From Poronia punctata (lineage: Eukaryota > Ascomycota > Sordariomycetes > Xylariales > Xylariaceae): DNA of 64,000 nt. Numbering within the stretch: position 1 is the stretch's first letter; each line of letters begins with the position of its first letter. The notes under the pieces were generated by a model. That model was not told the DNA's origin and did no database searches. It saw only the letters and a list, made by a program, of their open reading frames with translations. The position numbers were made by a program, and so were the translations under genes. The stretch is from positions 62,001 through 126,000 of the forward strand of contig MU401552.1 of NCBI GenBank assembly GCA_022579005.1. Reading direction: 5' to 3'. Shown piece by piece: positions 1 to 11,333 of the stretch.

Positions 1-508
1 GTCTCTGTATATTATGAATCTGGTCAAGCATCTCGTGATGCTACAGTAAGCAACGACGGGGCCTACAGTCAATGTGGTTCTTGGCGTACACCAAAGAGGA
101 AACCAAAGACTGGCTATCGGACCAAGCGATGATACTTTACCACGCGAGGGAAGAGTCGGGGGCGGGGAGATTTGGAATCATTCATGCACATAAGCTAATT
201 GTCTCGTTTCTTTCGTTGGCTTGGCAATAGTTCCGAGTTGTAAGCAAGTCGTGTGCCATCATCCATGTGGGAGCGGGAGGTGGCATCTTGTTGGTGTGAA
301 CACTGAACACTGAACACTGAACTGGCGGGTGATACTACGGCGGACGATAGAGCTGACTGTTCGTTTTCAACTTTTCGTCGTTTTTTCGTGTTAGGTCCAC
401 CCTAATGCCAAAGGGGTATAGGCGTTATTTACATAAATCAGTTAAACCGGAATTTCTAGACCTTGGCAGTAAGTTATTCGCAATTAGCCCTTGGCAATTG
501 CAGCTATT

Positions 509-604
509 CCCAATTGCAGCCATTCCCAATTGCAGCCATTCCCAATTGCAGCCATTCCCAATTGCAGCCATTCCCAATTGCAGCCATTCCCAATTGCAGC
601 CATT
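509..604. repeat. 16-bp minisatellite, six perfect copies
   Basis: The unit CCCAATTGCAGCCATT occurs six times head to tail without mismatch. It is followed by a partial copy and two copies of an 18-bp relative (TTGCAAGGTCTTTTGCAA type, about 609-650). A 16-bp unit is not a multiple of three, so all three frames stay open and read as Pro-Phe-Pro-Ile-Ala-Ala / Pro-Asn-Cys-Ser-His-like peptides. These apparent ORFs are therefore by-products of the repeat. Confidence 0.9.
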
Positions 605-831
605 CCCAATTGCAAGGTCTTTTGCAATTGCAAGGTCTTTTGCAATTGCAGCTATTCCCAATTGCAGCCATTTCTAATTGCAAAGGTTGTAATTACAAGG
701 TCCGCAGCTAATTCCTATTCGCTGCCACTTTTAAAGTGGGTCGGCTAGCCACATACCTAGCCACACACCTAGCCACACCTTGCGGGGCCGCTTGTTATAG
801 CAGCCAATTGCAGGGCCCTTGTGTCATGGCC

Positions 832-949
832 ACTTTGCAAGGCCCTTGGTTATGGCAGCCAATTCGCAAGGTCCAAGGTCATGGCCAGTCACTTTGCAAG
901 GCCCTTGGTTATGGCAGCCAATTCGCAAGGTCCAAGGTCATAACAGTCA
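832..949. repeat. 59-bp direct repeat, two copies
   Basis: A 59-bp unit beginning ACTTTGCAAGGCCCTTGG at 832 recurs from 891; the second copy diverges in its last bases. A further degenerate piece (TTTGCAAGGTCCAAGGTTAT) follows to about 985. The unit shares GCAAGGTCC and GCAGCCAATT words with the upstream 16/18-bp minisatellite, so the whole 490-985 block looks like one decaying repeat family. Confidence 0.8.
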
Positions 950-3900
950 ATTTGCAAGGTCCAAGGTTATAGCAGCCAATTGCATAAGGTATAAATGCAA
1001 TGCATATAGAAGTGATAGGGCCCTTACCCTAACCGGTAGGTGCAATTTACCAAATTTACATTGGTGTGAGTTTAGGAAAACGAACAGTCGGCTCTATCGT
1101 CCGCCGTAGATACCCAGTCTGAAGTCACGTGTGGTACGTTTACATGCATATAAGGGACGAAAAAAGTGGTGTATGCAAATCACTAAAGGTTTTCACATTA
1201 TCGGTGTACAAGTGCGTCTAGCATCAGAGTACCTCCCCCGGTTCCATGACCCATCCCGTCCCGTCCCGTCCCCTATCCAAGTTCGCCGTGATGGATGACC
1301 AGCAATACGAGTAAAGGTGCGTTCAGTCCCACAGATAATTCGGTTTGGCTTACCATAGCAATCGAAATTCCAAGAAGATTGGCGGGAACCAGTGCCACCT
1401 GTGCCGCATGACGACCTTTTCTTCATCGTACATTGCCGACCGGATATAACTTCATTTTCATCGTAGGTCTGTGTTTGTTCAAGTGGAGCGTCATCTATCA
1501 CCGTTTTATCTCCGTACATAGGGGAGAGGATAAAGATGCATGGAAGTATACACTAGGACATAGTACCTAACTGGCCTAGATCTCTCCTACGAGTAAGTCA
1601 ACATAAGCACGCTTTAGATAGGGGTAAAAAGCACATGTCGGAACCTAGACAGTCTTGACTATCGTCCGTCAGCTGCCGGGGAGAAAAAAGTTGAAGAAGC
1701 AAGGAACAAGGGTCGAATATGACAAGTATCTTGTGAGTAGTCTCTGTTCAATTTCTTACCTTTCCTCTGTCGTATATAATTAGAGCGTGCTCAAGCCGCA
1801 GTTGTCAAGTCATGTACTAGGCATACTCGCGCGTCTAGGCCCGAAGTAATATGTACTTAGGTACAGTACGTGAAACAGGTCACAAGCTCACAGGGAGAAT
1901 CAAACTAGGCCGGCTTCTTGAGTACTGATACTCTTTTCAGTGGAGATGGGTAGGGCTAGTTAAGTATCTTAGGTAACTCGTGATGGGGAGTTTGGTGCAG
2001 AATTCTTCTAGAAGGCCCAACCTTGCGGGTACAGGCATTACTGTTGAGAAAGAGTTCGCCCCGAAAAATAAAAAATTGGGCATAGTCATATCCTTCCCCA
2101 GAAGAGAAGCACCGGCTTACAACCTGAATAGACAGAAAGGCGGAGTAACGAGTCAAAAGTCATCAAGTCATCAAGTCCCGATACGTACGAGTAGGTATAG
2201 GTATTCTTGAAATCTAGATCCCTTTCAAGCATGACAAGTGAATCTCGGTACACTAAAAAAGAGTCCCCAAGAAACACTGTGGTGTTTGAGGGGGGGTTGA
2301 CGATGGGTCTGATCGATATACTGTGTATCAGGGACTCCCCCGCATATTTATATAGGTGTGTATTTTTGTACCCAATTATTATCTAACCTAGGAGAAGAGA
2401 GAGAGACACAGAGATAAAGCAAAGCAACCTTCATCCACTTATAGCCCGAAAAACAAACCGAAAAAGTGACGCTAGTTCAGAACAATGCAGCAGATGTTGT
2501 ATAACGTACGAGCAGTGTTGGGCACGCATATTAACAATTCAATAGTGTTTGCAATCGGCGTTAAACCCCGATCGCAAGATACTCGAGGGAATGACTTCGC
2601 TTCTGTTCCGCGATAATGGTTGAATGGACCGTACATGTGATGTCCTAGGTTATAGTCTACCTACCTAGGTTAGGCACTTGCTTGCATGCATACATGATAC
2701 ACGTAGTCGACATGCATGGAAACATTGGAACATCCTTACAACGTCCCAATATTCCCTCTAGGTTACTAGCATGAATGTTGCAACGTTTCAGGGAGGGGGG
2801 GGGAGAGACATATTACATAATGATGTAACCGTTTCGAAATGAAACACCCAGCAACAATTATAATCGTTCGGTTAGAGTTGGTAGGTGTTTATGTTTTGCA
2901 CGGATCGGCGTTCTATAATAAGCAGTCTATAAATGATCATCATAGGTATCTGGTTTTGTTTTAGAGATCTGCTAAGATAGACGTACTAAACAACGACCAA
3001 GGAACGCTTTAATTTTCTTAGACTGCCCATCTATTATAGACGTGTACGAGAAGGGAATTGCACTTTATGCCTAGTATTGGTAAGATGGTCGTGTAGGTAA
3101 GTACGTACGTGTACCTCTGGGTGGTAGGCAGGCACGCAGGTACATTCGATCATTTCCGGAGTAGGGTCGATCTTGTTCCCTTTGGTACAAACCCCCTTGC
3201 AATTACAGTAATAATCAACCCTTGCTTTTTATTTACGGAAACAAATTACGTTAGGTTATTATAGTAGGATCGATGCCAATTACCGCAGACCTGCTTCAAC
3301 TTGTACAGTTGGATACAGAGACAGAGTAGGGTATCTACTTCCTAGTACTTGTCACAAACACTGCTAATTCCCAAGATCACGAAATATACCCCGGAATCTG
3401 TACGTGTATAGCTGCATGGATGCTGTTAGCAGGTAAAGGTAGGAGTTTTTGTTAGAAATATGTTTTGACGAAGAGATTAGGTCTAAAGAGGCGTTGCTTG
3501 ATTTTTGATGATGTATCGATGACGGAAACTTTGCTTGGCCGTTTGTAGGTACCTTCCGGATGTACGTAGCCAAACTGGCCGTACGAGTAAAAACAAAACT
3601 AGGTGTACCTTTTTATTATTAAGAAGTCGCAACCTATCCAGCAACGGTTGTTAGGCAATTACCTATGTATACAAAACGTCGGCTAGCAAGTGTACCGAGA
3701 ATTAAAGTACCTACTGTCTAGGGCGCGGGGTAAAAGCTACACGACGGTTTCCCTGTATTCAGGTTATTTATCGCCACTTGGTCGACATTGTCGTTCTCAT
3801 CGCAGTCGTAATAACCAAAAAGCAAGATTGAGTTTTCCATGGCGCGGCTTATTCGTGCCTGTTCATTTGTATTTGTATGGCGCCACCTAGTCATCTAAAA

Positions 3901-5808
3901 ATCTACCCCAACACAGTCCCAACACCCCAGATCCCCGGTTTGAGGGGTTTTGGTACGAGTATGGCTCAACCCGGAATCTGGCTGCAAGGATGCGAAAACA
4001 GTTTACAAGCAAAAGTGCAACCGCTGTCGCCTCATTATTACAGACGGGTAGGTATTATACTTATATCTGCCTTGATTAAGAATATTTGATAGAGAGCAGG
4101 CGCAATCGTGGTCCTACTTGTTCAATACCTACGTCGTAGGTCAAGGAATGCTGCAAGAATTGGCAAGCGCTAAGCACCCAAGCACCACCTGCAAGGTTAC
4201 TTCAAGTACCTTACCTACCTACTTCTACCTTACCCCCTTACCTACATGTACTGGCCTGAACATAATAGGCTACTAATTTAGCGTACTGGTAGGCGAGTTA
4301 TTACCTGACAACCGGCAGTCGCCACACGATGCGGCTCAACCGCTCTTTGAAGCTTATAACGGGGTGCCTCGGTGCTATTCCGGTCACTCGAATCTTCGGT
4401 CGAAATTTGCTTGGCTGCAATTTGCGACTAGTAAAATCTCTCACGACCGATGATGTCCGGGGGACCCCATCCTATCCTATCCTCTTTTCCTGCCCGTACT
4501 ATTCGTCGCATCGTTACAAGACGGGCTTCTGACCAGAATCTGACCAGAGTCTGACCAGGACCTGACCAGGACTGGACGCGTTGTGTGTGTGCTGGAGGGC
4601 GCACTAGACCCTGCTAGAGTTTAGGACGATACTGATCTCCAGATCCCACCCCTAATCTTCCCCAATCCTCCACAGCAATCGGACCGGTTTAGCTTGCCCG
4701 AATATCAAATCCTGCTCTCATATTTGCATACGACTACTCGTAGTCTAGGTACGTACCACCCCCTGGCTCCTGCGCCCTGGCACGGCTCGCCTTGCAGCCT
4801 TGGGTTACAGCCAGCCATATGGAGGGTGTGTGGCATCGGTATTGGAAATGCAGCCGTGTTCCGTCCAACTCGCCCCCAGGGGTAGGCACCAACATCCGCT
4901 GTATTATCTCCTAAGATGGGTACTCGTACATGCTTGATGCTACCGTACCCATGAGTCGCCCATGCGAATATGGCATCGCATCGCGTCGCATTCGAATGGG
5001 TCGTATCACCAAAAAAATAATAGTCGTCCCGTCTTCGGAAATGTTCTAGGCATTTCTTGGTCCCGGCCCCGACAAGGTTATGCTCTGTTGTGCAAGAGAC
5101 AGGCTTCCCACCCATGTTGACTCTTGTTTTGCGACCTATTCGAGTCGGCGTGCCCGCACATGCTCGGGCTAAACTTAGATGTAAAGCGAACCAGGCAGCC
5201 CAGGCCCTACCCATTAGACTACCGGTATACGCCATCATACTAGGTAGGTGAACTAGGGACATATTATCTATCTCCAGGTGGGCAGGAAGTGATGGACTAC
5301 CGCTCTTGAAAGCAAATAATCCCGTACTTAGCAGGTACCATGCTAATTTCAAGTAGGTATCATCTCGGCTTGACTAGGCAGAGGTGCATGTATATCCCCT
5401 GTCGACAGAGAATACAGGATGCATGTACACCTACCTAGTCTAGGTTCTGACTAGTCTCGGTATTTTCAAAGAAGCCTTTTGCTTGGATATCCCGGCACCG
5501 CTGCACGGACCTTGGCAACTGAGGGAGCTGATGGAAGTGATTAGGCCCAGTTGAGGAAAACGTGTCTGCATGGGTCACGATCCGCATGTGGAAGCGATGG
5601 TCTATTCCCTTGTAGATCTCAATGGCTTGCCATCTTTATAAAAAGATGGTTCCCCAGACTTTTTGTCTCCATTTGGGGTATTTCCTGGAGTTGTGTCTTT
5701 TTTTTATTTTCCGAAGCTCGTCTTGATCTTCAGAGGCGAGAATTGTCAGGCTGGCCTAGTGTACAATCTTTTCTGTTCAACGACGACGCGGGAAGTCAAC
5801 TCATCATC

Positions 5809-7603
5809 ATGGGTCTCTTGGCCATCCCTAAGCCTCAGGCCGACGCCGGTAAGGCATGGCCTGCCATCGTCATCGGCCTCTTTGTGGCCTTTGGTGGTGT
5901 TCTATTTGGGTACGTACAGCTGATGCGCATCTGATACGATCTCTCCCGGGTATCCCCAGATCGGGCGACATCGAGGTAGACACTCGACGGTGCTAACATG
6001 GAGGCTGTAGATATGATACCGGTACGATCGGTGGTATCCTGACTATGGACTACTGGAAAACCCAGTTCTCCACGGGTTACATTAACCCCAAGGGTGAACT
6101 GGATGTGACACCGTCGCAGTCGTCCGCCATCGTCTCCATCCTCTCGGCCGGTACCTTCTTCGGTGCCCTCGGCTCTCCTTTCCTCGCCGACTACATAGGA
6201 CGTCGTCTAGCCTTGATTATCTCGACTGGAGTGTTCTGCCTGGGTGTCGTGCTACAGACTGCCGCCACCGCCATTCCCCTGTTTCTTGCTGGTCGGTTCT
6301 TCGCCGGTTTTGGTGTCGGTCTGATCTCTGCCCTGATTCCCCTTTACCAGAGTGAGACGGCTCCCAAATGGATCCGAGGTGCCATCGTCGGGGCTTACCA
6401 GTTCGCCATCACTGTTGGTCTGCTGCTTGCCGCTGTTGTCGACAATGCGACGGGCAAGCGCCAGGATTCTGGTAGCTACCGGATCCCGATTGCTGTCCAG
6501 TTTGCCTGGGCCATCATCCTCGTCGCCGGCATGCTCGTCCTCCCCGAGACTCCTCGATATCTCATCAAGAAGGGCGACACGCCCAGAGCAGCCCGGTCTC
6601 TCGGAAAGCTGCGCAGACTTGCGCCGGACCACCCCTCCATTGTCGCCGAACTGGACGAGATCCGGGCCAACCACGAATACGAGCTGAGCATCGGCCAAGC
6701 GAGCTATCTCGACTGCTTCCGCGGCCCTATGATCAAGCGCATGCTCACTGGTATGGGCATCCAGGCGCTGCAGCAGTTGACCGGCATCAACTTCATCTTC
6801 TACTATGGAACGCAGTATTTCAAGAATTCGGGTATCGAGAACGCTTTCGTCATCCAGATCATCACTTCGGTCATCAACGTCGTCTCGACCCTTCCAGGCC
6901 TCTGGGCGGTCGATAAGTTCGGTCGTCGCCCTCTCCTCCTGTGGGGTGCCGTCGGCATGTGCGTCGGGCAGCTGATCGTGGCGGTTATCGGTACGACCAC
7001 TACCGGTCAGGACTCGAACGGCAACGTCCTCGTCTTCAACGAGCCGGCTCAGAAGGCCAGCATCGCCTTTATCGCCATCTACATCTTCTTCTTCGCCTCT
7101 ACTTGGGGTCCCCTGGCCTGGGTCGTCACTGGCGAGATCTACCCTCTCAAGATCCGTGCCAAGGCTTTGAGTATCGCGACCGCCTCCAACGTGAGTTTCT
7201 CTTCCTATCCACATTACCTCTTGTTCCCATCTCGTACTGCGATAAGGTTTTGCTAACCGGCCATGTCAACTAGTGGCTGCTCAACTTTGTCATCGCCTTC
7301 ATCACTCCCTACCTGGTCGACTACGGCCCGAACTACGCCAACCTGCAGTCCAAGGTGTTCTTCATCTGGTTCGGAGCCTGCTTCCTCTGCATCGCCTTTG
7401 TCTACTTTTACATTTACGAGACCAAGGGTCTATCCCTCGAGGAGGTTGACGAATTGTACACGTCGTGCTCCAGCGCCCGCAAGAGCTCGAGCTGGAGACC
7501 TAGTGTCGGTTTCCGGGAGAGACAACGGGCTGGCGAGGCTCACCCTGTTGAGTCCAACGAGAAGTCGGGTGCTGTGGTGCACTCTGATTCCAGCGCGGCT
7601 TAG
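5809..7603 (+). CDS. MFS hexose transporter (sugar porter family)
   Basis: Predicted plasma-membrane sugar/H+ symporter of 536 residues. Exons are 5809-5909, 6011-7190 and 7274-7603; both introns have CTAAC branch points and TAG acceptors and keep the frame. It has the hallmarks of the sugar porter family: GYDTGTIGG in helix 1, DYIGRRLAL after helix 2, PETPRYLIKKG, the QQLTGINFIFYYG helix 7 motif, DKFGRRPLLL, and PLAWVVTGEIYPLKIRAKA ahead of the last helices, with YETKGLSLEEVDELY near the C terminus. Helix 7 and the length fit a glucose/hexose transporter of the fungal HXT/HGT type rather than a long-tailed sensor. The substrate cannot be fixed from sequence. The start ATG at 5809 follows an ATCATC context. 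It has no sugar-metabolism neighbours, and the cluster near 40-53 kb is too distant to link. Confidence 0.95.
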
Positions 7604-9015
7604 TTGGTGTATGTATACTGGCTCGAAAGAGTTGAGGTATGACATTTTCTAGGTTAGGTTAGGTTTATATGTTTGGGTCTTTTTTGTGTAGATAAAAGAG
7701 TAGCGCTGGCTTGTATATATATAATTTTTATAGCGTGGATACACCTCTTTTTTTTTTTTACAACAAACGCAATTAGATGCTTTTAATTCCTTTCCGTTTT
7801 TACCAGATGTATATCCTATCTAAAATGTCTCCCTTTGGCCGTCTTCTCGCGTATTCATGGCGGTGATGGGGGGCCATCTATTTCTAAAGCCGACTAGGTA
7901 TAGATCCTAACAAACATGAATTGAAAGGCATATCTTTATTTACTTTTCTATAATCGATTGGTTTTGGTGAGGAAAATCAAACCCTTGAAAAAGCATGTGC
8001 GATATGATAATCTTGCGTTATAATATTTGTGTAGTGATACGTAGCAACACGATGCGGCTAGTACGGTCGGAAAGGTATATAGGTTACAATTGTATCGTTT
8101 GATAGCACATACGACCATAGGATCTGGAGAACGCGGGGTCCCGTCCGCTCCCCCATAGCTAAGCCGGATACCGCCAGATCAGTAGTTGGGTCGGTGACGA
8201 CCAGCGAATCCCTGGTGTTGTATGTTTTTTTTTTTTTTTTTTTTTGCTATTTCTTTCTTCTTTATAAAGGAAAGATTCTTTTGGTTTAGTATGTCCAATA
8301 ATCCTAGTCCTCGGGTGTTACGTTTGTAGAATGAGAGGCCTCCGTCTCTGAAACTTCGTCATCCCGCAGTTCAAGGGTTCCGGATACGGGGATGTCGGTT
8401 ATACGGAGTCCGGATGTCCGGAATACCGGTAGCTGGTTACTTATCTGTACTTAACAACTACTTACTGTGTGAGCTTCAAGTGTCCGTAACAACTATTTGT
8501 CTACCTCTCTCAAGTATTCGGCTTTAATACTAAAGAAGGTATTAAGTTTCACAGTGTGGCAATACAATAAGCAAGGTTCAACCTGACCTACACGGATATA
8601 AGATATGTAGAGTAGTAGAACATCACTTCTATACCTTACCGCACTGTTATTGTTCGGTACAGCTTTCATCATGTATTTCACTGTGTATTATCACATGTTT
8701 GAGATTCCATTGCAAAAGAAGACGTATCACCTTCTTGGAAAGACAGGTGAAATCATGCTTACCGCACTATTCTTGTCACGGTTCTGGTCCGGGTGCCTAC
8801 GTGTCTGGGCCTATACGCCTATATAAGTAGATATAGGAGACCTCTGCTTCTCAGAGAAACCTTCCCTACTTGCGCAATAACAAGAAGTCATTACGAACCC
8901 CCCGGCAGTGTGAACCGTGACAATTCCCCCTTCTTTTCATCCTTTCCACTGACCTATCCACTCGGAACCCTTCAACTACATATTAGACATACCACTGACC
9001 AAGGTATCAGACACA
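7604..9015. other. Intergenic region
   Basis: Holds the 3' flank of the sugar transporter, including a TTAGGT triplication near 7651-7668 and a 21-base T run at 8225-8245. There are no ORFs with family features. A TATATAAG-like element lies near 8819. Confidence 0.5.
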
Positions 9016-9435
9016 ATGCGCAACGTTGACGTCGGTTATCCCTTACCCCCGAATCGAAGTGAATGCGGACATCCGGAACTACCCAACAACTCACCATGGA
9101 TGTCCGCCGCATACGCAGGCGTGAGAAGACCCTCTTCCTATCATATGCGCCAAATGTCCAATATTCTCCGCGATAGTAGACGGGGAGGAAACGAGGATAG
9201 AAGCTCTGTAAGAGTTTGGGGCTTTCACACTTCCGCGGCAGCATTGTCGTCGGAACATAATGGGGAGATCAGGGGGGCTTCGGTCGACGAAGGCTCCTCC
9301 TCCTCCGCCTGCTCGAAACCTCGCGATGACCTTGACACGACGGGGACGGAGACGGAAGAATCCTACGTTGGAAAGATTCTCGGCCTGGTGAAATTCCTGT
9401 GGACTGAAGCCGGGAGCTGGGCAAGTCGGATGTAA
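9016..9435 (+). CDS. Hypothetical protein, 139 residues (doubtful)
   Basis: A single open frame starting at an ATG in a good context (CACAATGCG), more GC-rich than the flanks. It is hydrophilic and Ser-rich, and ends with a short amphipathic or hydrophobic stretch (GKILGLVKFLWTEAGSWAS). I recognise no domain, signal peptide or paralogue. It could be a lineage-specific gene or a chance frame; the antisense frame over the same segment is shorter and has no better support. Confidence 0.3.
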   Translation: MRNVDVGYPLPPNRSECGHPELPNNSPWMSAAYAGVRRPSSYHMRQMSNILRDSRRGGNEDRSSVRVWGFHTSAAALSSEHNGEIRGASVDEGSSSSACSKPRDDLDTTGTETEESYVGKILGLVKFLWTEAGSWASRM

Positions 9436-9851
9436 ATCGAGGCGGTTATAGGCTTATAGCTATCGGTTGATTGAGGCTGTTGGATAACAAGCCGTAAGTA
9501 AATACTTACCTACTCTCGTGCGTACAAGGCCAGTTTCAATTTGTTCGCTGCTAATATAAATAAATTATCACTTCGTAGGGTAGGGCGCTTACGCAGTCGC
9601 AGGTTCAAAAGAAAAATCATAAGACCAGACGGACAGACTATCGGTATCACTCGCACCCCCTTGCGATACTGTAGTCTTCGAAGCGCGCGTACGGCTAGGA
9701 CTAAGACATACCTAATGCACTGACTCAGAAGGACTTTGATATAGAGCATTTTGTAACCGGGATACTATGGGCATAGAATACAATTGAACAAGGATTAAAA
9801 AAAACATATATAACGCCTTCCAACCTATCATACGCACACACCATCTTATTT

Positions 9852-10647
9852 TTACAACATCCCCTTCTCTCCCTCGCGTTCCCTCCCGCCTTGAAAAACA
9901 ACATGTCCATATTCCGTCCATCCCTTGTTCCCCAAAGCAAGAATAACCCTCCTGTTGGCAAAATGCTTCGTATGGTGATAATCATCATGTTTCTTGACAC
10001 TTTCCCAAGCAACGTAGACCAGATAGTTCCTCTCGTGACCTTCTACTTCCTCGAGTAGTTTCCCCCCTGATACGCCCTCGCATCCGTCTACATGTCGCAC
10101 TACGTGTGTCCAGAGGGGCCAGGCGCCTTCGTCCCACGTCGAAGTGGTGGAGAGGTAGATTGCTGTTCCTACTGGCATGCCTGGGGCTCGACCTAGGGCT
10201 TTGCAGTTGGGTGTGAATTCGCGGAGGGAGGCGTGGCGGATGGAGATGTTTGAGGAGGAGGGTGAGGGTGGGGATTGGGTTATTAGGATGTTGAATATGG
10301 GGAGGAGTTGATTTGTGTATGTTGATGATTGGAGAAAGTCTTGGTGTTGTTGGAGAGTTTTTCGGACTTTTTTGGTATATTCATGTCAGCTTGTCTTTTG
10401 CATCTCTCCCACTTACAAGCCAATGAAAGAAACGAGCATATATGACATGTATAGGTTCCTTACCTATATGTAATTGTACATTCTCCGGCTCTTCTAATCT
10501 CCGGCCCCAGTATAGTCTTTGGAATCCCGCGCTTTGCTCGATGATATCCTGGGCTTTTGTCCAGAGACGGCCAGCGTCGCCGTTACCGCTTAGGTCTGAG
10601 GATGGTGGTATGACGAGGTATATGATTTGGGTAACGGGTGGATCCAT
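9852..10647 (-). CDS. Dimeric alpha/beta-barrel (ABM-like) protein
   Basis: A 232-residue protein with two ferredoxin-like (antibiotic biosynthesis monooxygenase-like) halves. The first half is QIIYLVIPPSSDL...QSAGFQRLYWGR and the second is NYLVYVAWESVKKHDDYHHT followed by a GYGHVVFQ-like end strand (WTEYGHVVFQ). Exon 1 is 10464-10647. A 97-bp intron with donor GTAAGG, a CTGAC branch point and an unusual AAAAAAG acceptor joins it to exon 2 (9852-10366), phase 1 on both sides. Fungal proteins of this class are mostly uncharacterised. Some act as small cofactor-free oxygenases or dimerising stress proteins, but no catalytic residues can be assigned here. It lies convergent to the upstream orphan ORF and divergent from the dioxygenase gene at 11.3 kb. 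Confidence 0.75.
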
Positions 10648-11333
10648 CTTTCCTTAATAATATATAATATGAAATAGAGAAGGGGCGTTGACACTTTTTG
10701 TTTTGTATATCTGTGTATGTGATATGAAATGGAGACTATTAATAGGTACTTACCTGCCCAAGGTACCTATGTATCTATGATCCTGTCTGGTTTTACCTAC
10801 ACGTAAATTTCATGCTGTAGTCTAGCCTACAGACTACAAACGTACAAACATGAAAATCGACGAGCCTCGGCTTTCCGCCAAGGAAGATAGATTTACCAAC
10901 CCCTCATCCAACAATGATCGCCGTCTTGTCTTACAGTAATTAGTGTAGAACCCCATACCCCGACAATCCCCTTTTGGGATATTCTGGGGTAACGGGATTA
11001 GTACTGTACTGTAGCGCGCAGCTTTCCAACTTTGATATCGTTCCTCGGGAACTGCATCAGCCTAGGTTGGCGCTCAATCCGCTCTATCCAACCAACCTCT
11101 TTGGGGCGCATTCATATAACAAACTAATGATGTGTACGACCTAGACGTCATACTTGGAATAGGATATTTATAATACGTTAATTGATAGATGTAAACATTC
11201 CGAGAGTTATCTTATTATTTGCAATACAGAAAGTAATCCTATATAATAATACTGTTACGACGTTTCAACCGGCCGTCATACACGGCACAAGGAATCCGAC
11301 TACACAGGAATAGCGGCAACTCGCAAAGCCAAG
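10648..11333. promoter_or_regulatory. Shared intergenic/promoter region
   Basis: About 690 bp between the divergent ABM-like and homogentisate-dioxygenase-like genes, presumably holding both promoters. It is AT-rich with several TACCTA words. I see no clear TATA box or known operator. Confidence 0.4.

Larger units (their letters stand above)
1..5808. other. Gene-poor region with decayed repeats
   Basis: I see no supportable gene in these 5.8 kb. The open frames are short, start with non-ATG codons or consist of the minisatellites listed separately (509-604, 832-949). The longest frame (minus, 4705-5352) has no domain I recognise, and its first ATG lies 30 codons in. The DNA is AT-rich, with repeated TAGGTA/TACCTA words, homopolymers and a short CCGTC repeat near 1255-1272. 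The last 250 bases are the likely promoter and leader of the sugar transporter. Confidence 0.6.

Noticed and set aside
4705..5352. 215-codon open frame on the minus strand
   Set aside because: Begins with TTG, the first ATG is 30 codons in, no domain, composition like translated non-coding DNA.
6252..7214. 320-codon frame antisense to the sugar transporter
   Set aside because: A shadow of the high-GC3 coding strand; Asp/Arg/Gly-rich with no domain.
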